Shown: positions 48,011-59,579 of the stretch, piece after piece
Layout of the letters: each line of letters begins with the position of its first letter
Numbering within the stretch: position 1 is the first letter of the stretch
Source of the DNA: Zonotrichia leucophrys gambelii
Taxonomy: Eukaryota; Chordata; Aves; Passeriformes; Passerellidae
Assembly (NCBI RefSeq): GCF_028769735.1
Contig: NC_088169.1
Location: forward strand, 40,028,729-40,092,728
Length of the DNA: 64,000 nt
Direction: 5' to 3'
Made by a program: the position numbers and the translations under genes
Notes under the pieces: generated by a model
The model's input: the letters and a program-made list of their open reading frames with translations, nothing else
What the model was told of the DNA's origin: nothing
Databases searched by the model: none

Positions 48011-50803
48011 ACCAGGGAAGACTCTCAGAAGTCTCTGTATGTCATTTTGCCCCTTAAAATAAAACCCAGAAACTGTTAAACTGAAGATCCGTGCTTTTGA
48101 TATGAAAAATATGAATAATGAAAACAATGGCATTATTCCCTTGCAATAATTCTCTCAAAATCTGTCAATCTGATGCCCACTTTACATTTCTCTGCAAAGC
48201 AAAATATATTTTTCTAGCAGTTCTACAAATTCACAGATATTTATTCACAGATTAAGTCCTTTGGAAATCCACATCTTTTAGGATAATTTTTTTTTCACCA
48301 GCAAACCATTAGACTTATTTTGGGTGCAGAATGATATTTCTGCTTCCCCAGCTGCTTCAGGGCTACTATCTTTTCAGTGGCATCACAACTTTTTAAATTT
48401 AAGTACTTTACCAGTTCAGAAGCAGATTTCATTATATCTCACACCAATAATCTAATGCATTACCTGTGTAGGTGATCTCTATTTATCAACCAAGAAAATC
48501 AGGTATTTCCAAAGAAAAAGCCTGGTGGTCTTTGGGTTGGAAGATCTGCCTCTCTCCCTTTACTGACCTAACAAGAAGTTACCCTAACAACTTGCACTAT
48601 AAAAGCTACAGCTACATCACAAGACTTCTGTATTAGCAATTTAAGATAATTGCAATTAAGGAGGCTTTTAACCCTTCCTATGGTATTCCCGTTCCTCTGC
48701 AGCTCTCTGTGAGGACCAAGGGAGGGAGAAACAAAGTGTGCTCTGATGGGTCTCCTCCGTACAGCAGAACATCTCCAGCCCAGCAGGAGCTCCCTCACAG
48801 GCACCTCTTTCTCCTAAAACTTGGCTGGACAAAAGGAGGGCCAAGCCACTGTGCCTATGAGCTTGTTCCAGGGAAGGGGATCCTGGATCTCCCCGATTGT
48901 CCATGTTCTCTGGGAAGTCCTGTGCTCCAGGATACCAGCTGGTTTGGGGAGAACTGAGGCACAGGTACATTTCTGCTACATAAAAAGCATTGGCATTTCT
49001 CTCTTGCTGAGCTTCATCAGGAAGAATAATGGATCCTTGATGAAAAAAGCAAATGGCTGAACAGCTTGGGCATTTTTGGAGTCTGAACCTGGTCAGAGTG
49101 ATGGTGAGACTGAGCCCAGCTCTCACTGCCAGGGCAGGTGGGGTAGCACTGGAATATCAGAAATACAGGCACCAAGGCACTTCTTTAAAAAAAATAAACA
49201 AGGAGACCTGCTGACAGCTCGACTATTTCCTGGAATAACTGCTTTGCTTACCTGACTCCAGAGAGCCTGATGGTGCTGGATCCCTGGTGCTGGGGGACAG
49301 CTGCCCATAGCCCTGATACAGAAGCTTGCAACCCATAATAGGAGAGCTTACACTGTCTATAACCATGTAGAAAACACCAGCTTTCTACTGCTTATTATCA
49401 AATCCAAACAGTTTTTACAGAAATGAAATCTTGTGTCCTTTCCTTAGCTATTTTTATATGGTATTGTAAAATATGCAACCTGGTTTCAGCTGGGAAGCAT
49501 TCTAAAAAGTAAGCTAAAAATACTTCCAGCATCCCAAAAAGGGGAGCCTGCCTTAAAAAAAAAATACTGACAAGAGAAAAAGTTACATCAATTTCAATGG
49601 AAGCAGGATTAGGCTCTTTAATTTTTTTTTTTTTTTTTGGGGTTGGGGGGAAGGGATGGAGTGTGCAGGGAAGAGGAGAGACGAAACTCTGGCAGCTGAA
49701 GGTTCAGCTTGATCCTCAGAAATTTTAAAGAAGACATTCTTCTCCACAGCTATTGTCAGGGCTGGAGACAAAAGTAGAGGCCCTTTCAGCTGCTGAACTT
49801 AGCCAAAAAGCCATTTGTAACTCCTGCAGAGCAGTGCTTTTATAGGTCAGGGCATACTCCAAAAAGATTTTCTCTCTTTTTCATTCTCTTTTTGGAAGAT
49901 TTGGTTAGGACCCAGAAATTTAGCTCAGAAATAAGCAAAAAATTTTCAGCACATTACAAAACAGCTGTAGAAAGATCTCCAAGGGCATTGCTTTAACACA
50001 AACACAGTTTTCAGATTTGGAACTATCTTTTACTAGTTGGTGTGCACACCTGAAGCAGTCATTGCTTCTCAGACATAGTTGTCCGTGATTTTTTTTTTTG
50101 TTTTTGTTTTTGGGTCTTGAGAAATATTAATGAATAGGTAAAGAGGAATTTTGGAATTTAATTTTTCTTCTAGTCCCTTAACATCAAAAATCTGGAAAAC
50201 AGTTTTAGCAAAAACATTTTACCCAATTAGAAGGTGCTACATTTTTTTGCCTAATAAAACTCAATCAGATTGGCCAGATGAGAGGGGGGCAAGGATCTGC
50301 AAAGGAAATGTCAAGGCAAGAGCCTCGCTCTGTTTGCACACCCAACTAGTGGGACAAAGTTTACTGGAATGTGTCTCACTGCACTCTAAGGGCTGCTGGA
50401 GAATTCAGGCTTTAACTGAAATGGTGATCTCACTACCTGGGGTCCTCAGATCTTCACCTAAAAATCCTTCCTGTCCCCCAAGAACAACAACTGGAACTAT
50501 TTGCTACAAACAAGCAAAGAAGAAAGGAGTAAATCCTACATAATTAAACAGTACAAAAGGAAATGTAGTCAAATAGAGAGAAAAGAAGAAGATTTGAGAA
50601 GATTGGTAGGACACCAGAGCCATGCACTTAATAAAAGAGAAGGAAACAAACCCAAACATTTTATCAAAGGAGAATATTTTAGAAATCCACATGCCCAACA
50701 TTCTTGATAAAACTGCTCTGGTAAAATTCCCACTGATTTCCATGACTTAATAGGAAAAGGAGAAATGTCAGTAGCTAACTCCTGCTACACATTTAAAGAG
50801 AGC

Positions 50804-50896
50804 CATCTTGTTTAAATATATTTTCTTCCTAAGAGCCTGCATGGCTAAATCATCTTGTTTAAATATATTTTCTTCCTAAAGTCTGCATGGCTAAAT
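50804..50896 (+). repeat. Tandem duplication, 47 + 46 bases
   Basis: Both copies start CATCTTGTTTAAATATATTT and end CTGCATGGCTAAAT. They differ only by a small change around CTAAGAGCCTG versus CTAAAGTCTG. A young tandem duplication. Confidence 0.95.
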
Positions 50897-52300
50897 CAGT
50901 GATAATCAGATGCTTTCAGACAATGAGACCCTGCCAAACGCAAACAAATTCTCTGATGTGTGCAGGTGTTGAACATTACACTGGTAATCAGAGTGATTGC
51001 CTGACTTATATTCATATTTAGTGGTGGTGAATGAGCAATATTTGAGTGGGTTAGAAGGTGATCTTGGTACTTCTGCAAAATGAAAATATGGGCTTTGTTT
51101 CACCCCAAGTAACATTCCAGGTTTTTGGAGCTCTATTTTCAGTGCAAACCATAACTAGGTGCCCTCCTTTTGATATGTGCCCTAATTTCTTTAAAACATT
51201 TTGAATACCACCTCAAGACATTGTCTAACAGTAATTTGCACTCACAACTGAGCACATGCAAGAATAGCTCCAGAGGTAAAGAGAAGTCACAGCATGCACA
51301 GCAGAAGGAGGTTTCAAAAACAATTTTGGGGTTTTTGACATTTTTGTGGTTTTTTACATGGGTAAATTAGGGTAGACAAATGCTGCAAAATGAAGTCTGC
51401 TTCTTCCAAAATACCCAAAGTTCTCAATTCACTAACTGAAGTCAGACAGAAGTGAAGACCTTTTGGAAAGAAGATTTTCTGTTTCTAGAAGGTTACTGTG
51501 GATGAAAACTTGTGCCAGCTGTAGATGAAAACTGCACCAGGGTAACCATCAACCACTTTGAGAAGCTGATGGTGTGTTTGCAGGAGTTATTGAAAAATAT
51601 CACACAAAGTATTCTATGTAATGCTACTAAAATATATTCCAAAGTTAAAGATCTATAACATGAATACTTTCCAAAGTTAGTTAGATATAATACTTTTTGT
51701 ATGGTTATCTATAATGTTTAGCCCTTAAATTTTAAATGTTTCATGTAGTATAGACCTCCTTAGCTTACCACAGCAGTTCTGTTTTACCAATCTAGACAGT
51801 TTTTCAAAGCATACTGGCATTGTTCACACTAAACTCAGCCAGTCACATAAAGATGAACACGAATGTGCAGTTTCTTAAATGAAATTACTTTATTACAGAT
51901 CTGTTAATACCACATCTATACCATGCAATCTTAGTAACATCACAGACCTTAGCAAACATTCCTCTGGAATCCTCATGCAAAGTGGTGTACCTGCAGCACA
52001 CATCTAGCTAACGGGACAATACTAGCCAGTAAAATTTATTTCTTCTTTACATTCAGCTCCCCCTCCAATTTAAGAGTAAGAAAGCTGGTTCAAAAAAACA
52101 TTTTTCTCCATTACATGCATACAACAAAGAACTAACACTCCTGTTTCCAAAAAAACTAAAGTTTGGGCTTATTATAGAGAATAATGATCAGTATTTTTAT
52201 GGATTTTGTATTATACAAAGGAGATTAAATTCTGTCCAGTGGATTTTATAGCAAACTTCTGTGCTGTAATTCCACCCTGGCAAATCTCTTTAGCATAGTT

Positions 52301-52329
52301 AGTAGTGGCATAGTAGTCAGTAGTGGCAT
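52301..52329 (+). repeat. Short direct repeat, 11 bases at 18-base spacing
   Basis: AGTAGTGGCAT occurs at 52301 and again at 52319. A minor local duplication. Confidence 0.8.
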
Positions 52330-53329
52330 GAGAGACTAAGAGTTTGTCCAGGCTTACTGCTTGTTTGTTTGTGGTTTTGTTTGTTTTTTTAACACTGTGG
52401 ACTTTTGTATAAAATCTATTCACAAATTAAGTAGGAATCTCGATGACTTTGTCTTAACACTCTCTCCCTCCCTTCACTCCTCAAAAAAGGGCTTTTGGAT
52501 GAAGCGTCTTTCTCACTGGGTTCACTGATGTCAAACTCAGTTCACTTTTAGGTACTTGCCTCCAAAACAATGCCAAAGTAGGAAGTTCAAGAAGTTTTTT
52601 TAGTAAATTCCTAGTTATTCAGTTCTGCATTTGTGGAGTTTAATTGACTTTAATTGACTGAGACCTCTAATGTGAATGGCAACAGTTCAGTCCTCATGCA
52701 AACTCATCTGTAGTCACAGAGCTCAGACTGGACAGGTACTCTCAGTGGGTGCAAATAGTCTTTAATTTTTTACCCAATGATATTGGCTTTGTGGCATAAC
52801 AAAGTGGGTTGCTGTTAGTTGATTCTAGAATGAGAGGGCTTTTTTATCTTCCACCTTCAGGTCAGTGTGCTCACATTTTTGATGACTCGCAGTGATCTAT
52901 GTACTTTTCATGTGTAGTGTGGAAGAGCTAAGTGACTCCCACATGAGCAGCATAAACTTCTTTTATGTTTCTGTAAAGAAAATGAATCACGGGGGATTCC
53001 AAATAAAGTTTTGCTTTTTAAACTCTTCTGCTTTTTCAGACAAGACATTAAAATATCAATGCAAAAGTACAAAGATCTTAGCAAAAACCACAGGGATTGC
53101 AGATCTATTTTCCTGAAAAGATGTTAAATCAGGGTTTCTTCGCCCCTTTAAAAATGTCATACAGCAACTTGTGGTGCAGCATTTTTTCTAATGTTCCTAC
53201 CCCGCTTCTACCCTGAGTGTGCCAGGTTACTATCATTCACCACATTATTTTGATTTGTACCAGACAACTCTTAATTACTTCCACATAATTTTAGGCACAT
53301 GTGCTCCGAACCCCGCTGCTTGCTTCTGC

Positions 53330-53765
53330 TGCTCCCTCAGCACCTGCACGCTCTCCGGAGCCTGGGGAGCGGGGAGCCGTGCTGCTGGGGAGCAGACACG
53401 ACCTGCCATCCCAAGGGCCACCTCTCGCCCCTTTCAGCTGGCCCGAGGCCAGGCTGAGCCCCGGAGCTGCGGTGGCACCTTCCCTGCCAGCTCTGCGGAG
53501 GGGAGCTGAGCGCAGGCCGGCCCGGCACCCCGGCACGCTTATTTTCTTCCGCCCGCGTGCGCGGGTGCCAACTCCGGCGTCCATAAAACTGGGTTACATC
53601 AAACAGACCAACCGCCGGCATCTCCCCATCATTACCCCCGACACAAGTCCTGACAAAAGGCGCTGCCAAGGCCTCCGCTGACAGCCCGAACAATAGCGGC
53701 CACAAAGGCCTTTTCTGCCTGCGCAGATGACATAAATCTGATGCTATAACGCCGGCGCGACTTCA
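53330..53765. promoter_or_regulatory. CpG island-like block; possible alternative promoter or enhancer
   Basis: The only clearly CpG-rich, GC-rich segment in the window: the 60 bases 53521-53580 alone hold 10 CpG. Toward its right end are paired SOX-like sites AACAATAG (53689-53696) and CACAAAGG (53701-53708) in the same orientation, then AAAGGCCTTTT. Frames on both strands are long because stop codons are rare in GC-rich DNA, and none resembles a known protein. A CLYBL exon 1 was looked for on the minus strand, but no start plus donor of the right phase was found. It could start a long non-coding transcript. Not proven. Confidence 0.55.
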
Positions 53766-54170
53766 GCTTGCTCCTTATTTATTTATTTAATAAGCCACTG
53801 TCATCCATCTCGGGAAGGTGGCTTCCAAACTCCAAATTAATCAAGCCACTGAATGCGAATTTCCATATTGCTCTGCCAAAGGTCTTCTCCACATCAATTG
53901 CCGGGAGAAGGCCCCCGTTGTGCTTTGGTGTATTGTGTGCGGAGCTACTGCTGCTGCTAAAAGCCACTCTGTTTTTAATAAACATGCATTGTTCTTTTTG
54001 TAGTAAATCCAGGAAATAATACCCAACTGGGAGTTTGGGTGCAAGCTTTTTTGTAGCATGAGCAAAGCGATGGATGCATTTTCATGTCTGATAGTGCGGT
54101 GATGGCTCCATTTGTTATTGCTCAGAAGGTATTTAATTTTTCAAAAATATAAATTAAGCCAATATTGAAG
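53766..54170. promoter_or_regulatory. Strong candidate conserved non-coding element beside the CpG block
   Basis: AT-rich unique sequence adjoining the CpG island, with CAAATTAATCAAG near 53834, a forkhead-type AATAAACATGC near 53977 and TTTGTTATTGCTCAG near 54111, plus surviving single CpGs. No frame with protein similarity. CpG island plus AT-rich flank is a common layout for developmental enhancers in gene-regulatory blocks. Inference. Confidence 0.45.
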
Positions 54171-54322
54171 CAATGCTTTCTTGTTTATCTTGGGAAACCC
54201 CAAGCTGAGCCCATTGATCCTGCATTTCTGTGTCGGTCACTTCAGCAAACAAGAGGTTTGCTTCAGGTGCCCTGTGCCCAGCCATTTACCCGACTGCCAG
54301 ATTGGGGTTTTCCAGAGCACTG

Positions 54323-54392
54323 CATTGACACCTCTGAATTCAACAAAAGAAGAATTACATTGACACCCCTGAATTCAACAAAATCAAAACCT
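54323..54392 (+). repeat. Imperfect 2 x 35-base tandem duplication
   Basis: CATTGACACCTCTGAATTCA at 54323 recurs at 54358 with one substitution (CCCCTGAATTCA). Both are followed by ACAAAA, after which the copies diverge. Confidence 0.88.
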
Positions 54393-54399
54393 CACTGGT

Positions 54400-56850
54400 T
54401 TAACGGAGCCAGAATTTTATTAGTTTGCCTTTTAACATTCTTTAGTCAACTAAGTATCAGGTATTGAACCTACACAAGTTATGTTTGCTTTAGGCAGTCT
54501 GTTGATAAAGAGGCAGCTCCCCATGGAATGGTATATCACTGCTGTCTGAGGGATGGGCTGAAATACCTTCCTGAGGAAAATCATGATTTTTCTCTCTTTA
54601 ATAAATACCTACCTCCCTGTTTTGTACAAGCTCAACCAACTCTCCTGCTAGCAGAGAGGACAAGCAGAAGGGTGGCGGTCCCAAGATGGCAGGAGCAAAA
54701 TAAGAAGGGTGGCTCTCACATGAGGTGGTGACCAGAGGGACTGGTTGTACATGTGGCTGCACAATGGCCCCATGGACAGGTATGTATCACCATCCAGACA
54801 CTTTAAAAATGCTCCTCAGTGGCACAACAGGAAAGGAAAACAAGAGACAGGTCAACATCAAGAGCAGAAGGGAGATTGATAGGTCTCTTTCATCTGCTCT
54901 ATTTGAGCACATATACGATGCTTTGCAGGGCTTACAGATGTAGAAACAGAACTTATCTGTCCCACAACAGTATATTTCAATTCATAAAGATGGGAGGAAG
55001 TCTTCTGTCAGATGTTTTTTAATTAGAAATATTTAATAGGGAGTTTTCACTAGAAACTGAAGATGAGGCCTCACCTGCTTTTCATGAGGGATAATATTTT
55101 GGAAACAAAACAAGCAAAAGGCTATAAATAGTGCAATTAAAAATTCCTTCTTCACTCAGCTAGTCAGCTTCCAAATTTGCACAAAATTTGAGTAGTATTT
55201 TTGAGAACAAAGCCAAAAATATCTGAATAGTTGCATTGCAAGACAACAAAACAGAATACAGATGGCACTCATAATATGAAGAGAGTTTGATGGACAATAA
55301 TAGGCACAATAAAATCTACCAGTGAACCAAGAGATGAGATAATTATAGGTATGTTCATAGTATTTTAAACATTTCTTTTCAATGAAATAGCAAGAGTAAT
55401 TTGTCAACTGGATATTCTTACTTGACTAAACTTTTCACTCCAGAAATAATAGTCTCAAACACTGAGAAAGGAAATAGGAGTCACAAACACTAATAGATAG
55501 CATGTTTCATACTTCTACAACCTTAGAAAAACCCAACAGATAATATCAGATTAAGTTCCACAGCCTATCTCAAATGAAAAGTAATGCTCTTCTGATGAGG
55601 ATTAATTATTTTCCTTTGAAGGACAGACAGTGAAGAAGCTACTCAGAAGCTGCTGTCCAGAGCAAGAGCTGAGATTCCCATGCTGGGCTCAGGCTCCAGA
55701 GGCTCAAACACATGACAACCCACAGGAGGGACTTTTACAATCAACTAATAGCACACCTTTGTTATCCCTGCAAATAGGCTGCTTGGTTTCCAAGAACAGA
55801 AAATGGATGAGGGCAGAAACTACAAAGAAGCCCGAATTTGCAAAAGAGAACAGGTCTGGGGAGGAACCACCTACATCCCAAGCTGTGCTTTCAGACTAGT
55901 TTTGCTTTTTTATTCTGTGAGTCTTCTGTGGAAAGAAGTAGTCCTTCTGTGACAGCAGTGGGAAATATGAATTGCCCAGCAACCTGTGAGGCTGGATAAT
56001 AAAAAGTTTCGGAATAAACCTGGATGGTGGGTCTGGAAGAAGCTTGACCATCTACAACAGGCAATTCCATGCAAAAGAAAACATCTGAGGTGGCAAATCA
56101 GACTTGAAACAAGTTATAAGTGAAACCTTCAAAATAAGGGGAATATCTCCAGCTTGAAATTACAAACACACTGAGCTGTACTTTTTAATATTGTCCAATG
56201 GTCTCAAGACAGACAAACCAAAGTGTTAGCAATAAGCAAAAGCAAAAAACCTCCAAACCAAAATACACCTTCATAAGCTCCTACATGAGAAAGATGTTTC
56301 CCCTCCCCCCCATTTCAGTGTCTAGGTATCTTTCAGAGGAACTATTTAACATATAATTTTGACACCATATTAAAGACAAACAAAAAAATATGTGCCTAAA
56401 AATATAATATAACTTGCTCTGTTCTTAAGTAATGTACTACAGTGTAAGAAAATAAGAATTGTTAATTAATACTGCTCACTGTGTTACAGCCTTACTGATG
56501 AAGGGAAATGCATTCAGACTCCTAAAATGCCGGTCTCCAAGACCATCAGGGTTAGTTTCTGAGTGGCACGTTTTTAAAACATTTAATCAGTGATCTGAAT
56601 ATGTGTCAACACTTTCTGGTAGTGTGCTATAAAATGTGAACCTTGTCAACAGAAACATAAAAAGGCGACACACTTGGGACACAGAGCTTTTATGCTGACA
56701 CACTGTAATAATATAATTTTTAAATTTATCATCTGTTTAGCCACAAGCAACAATTAATCTTTTAACTAATCACACAATGTTTTAAATAACACCTCAAAAA
56801 AAAAAAAAACCCACAAAAAAACCACCCAAAACCCAAACATGTTTCATTTT
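54400..56850. other. No gene recognised
   Basis: Unique AT-rich intron. Open frames are short and have no domain similarity. Confidence 0.5.
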
Positions 56851-56859
56851 TACTTTCCT

Positions 56860-57180
56860 TGCCTTCACAATTATGTCGCTTTCAAAACCTTATGAGGCAA
56901 CACACAATAAATTTTGCAATGAGGATAAAAATGTTAGCGAATAATATGTTACCCCCTCCTCAGTTAATAAAATTACTTAACACTGAGCCTGCGAGCAAAA
57001 AGAAAACCCCAGGAGTAAGGCAAGCCTCAGCGGGTTCAGTTCTGTCGTGTTTCTGTCGCATTAAGTGACATTTTATTCCCAAATCACTTAACCTTTGACT
57101 TTTATAACTAAACATACAGACCCTGAATTGTTAGCATGGAGGGGACCAGCGAGCGACACTGCTGCCAGGCACCGAAACCA
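56860..57180. promoter_or_regulatory. Weak candidate conserved non-coding element
   Basis: Scattered CpGs (GCGAATAATATG near 56937, CTGCGAGC near 56989, TCTGTCGTGTTTCTGTCGC near 57042) in otherwise AT-rich unique sequence, followed by ACCAGCGAGCGACAC near 57146. No coding frame. Confidence 0.28.
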
Positions 57181-57189
57181 GGTGCCCCA

Positions 57190-59180
57190 CAGTCGTGGGC
57201 TGCTACAGGATGGAAGTGATTTGGCTCACAAGAACCCAAGTTTCACTCCTTGACACCTGGAAAAGGAGGCAGAAAGAGAAATGGGAGAAGGGGAGATGTT
57301 TCTACTGGTGGCCTCTGTGTAGCACCAGATGCATCCCCCCTCAGATACTGGACCTCAGGAGCACTGTTTTCACAGTGTTCCCACCAGTGGTGCATGTGCC
57401 AGGCAAAGAAGGGGTTAACAATCAGGCAGAAGTAGGAAAAAGCACTTTATAATTAAAATGTAAATCTTGAACCCAGCTGGAGCTGCATGAGGAATAATGT
57501 CAAAGCACACAGATAACTTTGGGGGGTTTTTGTGCAATAAAAGCACAGATCATCATACATGTATGTTCATGTAAGCTCGTTGACATTAATAACCAGCAAC
57601 AGTGAAGGCATCTCTTGCTTCATCTCCAAGACTCCGACTGCCTCCTTCTGGGTGCAGAGGAACAGGGAGACACCAGCCATGTCACTGAATGTGACTCCAT
57701 GGCTGGACAAATGCAGTCACATCTGAGAGGTTAATTTTTCTTAGAAAACTATGATGGCAGTCTATTAAGCTGTATGTCTAGCAACTAAGAAAGCTTCTGA
57801 TTAAATATGCAATACATTAATAGCTTTCTTCTTCCTCGCCCAGTGGCCAAGGGCTTTGTCCTCTGCTCTTGTCCACGTGAGAGACTTTGCTGGTGTGACA
57901 TGCATGATCATGACAAGGCAAGGGCAGGAACCTGACTGCCAAATTCAGTAAGGTACTGAGTCAGTCATGCCAGGATTTAGTTTCCAGTCATAGTCCTTGT
58001 AAAAATATTTTTCATTAATTATTTTCATCAACAGGGTGGAACAAAAAAATTAAAGTTGTCTGAGATAAATATGGATCAGTTTCCACCACACTTTAATTCT
58101 AAAGGACAGTGGTATTTGCTTCTCCTGAGAGTGTAATTCCAGGAATCCATCAACTGTAGAACAGTGGACTCCAGACAGTCTGTGACAATCATCCCAAACA
58201 CAGGTTAAGAAAATTACATATTAATTATTTATGACTGATGTCTCTTTAGAGAATGGATCATCTTCCCAAATAATGAATATTTGGTCTAACATAAGAGGGC
58301 TTGCTCTGTGATTACAGATCCTTTACACTCCAGGAAAAAGCATGTTGAAATTGTATCTTCAATTAATGCCTAGTGTGGAAGTTTAGAAATCAGAAAAGTG
58401 ATCCTCAGTCGTACCCATTTTTAGAAAAGGTAATTATGGTCATCCAAAGAAAATAATTCTTAGAATCTATTTAATGAAGGGATGTTTTTCATGGAATGGA
58501 ACAGGGATACATGCTTGTTGCAATGCACTCCTCATGATGTAGGATCTACAGCTCAAAAGGCAAATGCACAGGTAAGGGTATCAGAAAATGGAAATGGAAG
58601 AGAAAACATATAAATGTGATGAATGGCATGTTAGTAGAATTGTTATGAGATGGATGGATGAGTAATGACATTTTGCCCCCTCATTTTATGGCTGAAGCAT
58701 CAAAATACCACTGCCATCTGTTGTGCTCGCAGATACCCTCAACTCTCACTGCTAGAAAAGACAGTGTTCAGCTGCAGCTGTGAAGACTGTGCAAGGGAAG
58801 TTGACCACTTGCAAAAAATAACTTCAAGAGAGTTGGCCCAGACCATAGGAAGTCATTTGTTCCTCATTCCAGATGACATTTTCCAGTTACTTTACAAATT
58901 GCAGAAGCACGATAAGACTTCTGCAGAGCAGTGACTAATGTAAAAACAAATACAATGCTACTATGACAAGGAAGGTGTTCACAAACTGCAGGAAGCAGTT
59001 TAAAATAAATTGATGTAGGTTTTGAATTGTCCACAAGTTGAGTTTAGCTTGCTTCCATTTACCTTTTACTGCATTAACATTTCTTTTGTGGTGGCTGCTG
59101 CTGGGAACCTATTGTAAGTTTGGGCAATTAGGATTTTTGTTCCATCTGTCCCTCCCCTCAGTCAATACTGTAGCATCAAA
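57190..59180. other. No gene recognised
   Basis: Unique intron. The plus frames at 57195-57452 and 58665-58934 have no recognisable domain or splice support. Confidence 0.5.
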
Positions 59181-59189
59181 AGAGGCCAA

Positions 59190-59575
59190 TTCAGTGTAGG
59201 CTGGCTCTGCTCTAAAGCCAGCTAAAAGAGATGTTAGAATTCAGTACTGCTCTGGGTGGAAAGGATGCAGGAGGAGGGGGGGGGATGGAAAGCTATAATC
59301 ATAAAAATGCTGTTTCAGGCTTGTTGAGTTCTTAAAATAATCTGACTTAAACCTCCTACACAATGCACACAAGTCAGAGCATGGTAATATACTTCAATGT
59401 AGGTTGCCTCTCTCTCCCTAAATCCAAACTAAAATAGATGTTAGAAATCATTACTGCACTATGTCAAATACAGACTAGGACTGTAATCAGAGGGCTGCGG
59501 CTTCAGGTTTCAACGGTTCTTAAAATAATCAGCCTTAAACCTTCTGCAGGAATCAAAGCCTGGTCATTTATATTT
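59190..59575 (+). repeat. Old tandem duplication, two units of about 190-200 bases
   Basis: Unit 1 starts TTCAGTGTAGGCTG at 59190 and unit 2 starts TTCAATGTAGGTTG at 59393. Both then show AGATGTTAGAA, a TACTGC block, TTCAGGYTT, GTTCTTAAAATAATC and CTTAAACCT in the same order and spacing. They differ at many positions and by indels, including a G run in unit 1 near 59275. No known repeat family was recognised. Confidence 0.85.
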
Positions 59576-59579
59576 CTGT

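Larger units (their letters stand above)
48020..53320. other. No gene recognised
   Basis: Unique intron with small repeats listed separately. The GC-richer 48660-49330 region has opposed overlapping frames (for example minus 48668-49126 and plus 48709-48957) without domains. Poly-T of 17 at 49622-49638 is followed by G-rich sequence. Confidence 0.5.

Noticed and set aside
53291..53705. CpG-rich frames as the first exon of CLYBL
   Set aside because: The minus-strand frames do not look like a targeting peptide leading into this exon. No GT donor leaves two bases of a split codon as the known exon requires; the best candidate GTGCTG is a poor donor in the wrong phase.
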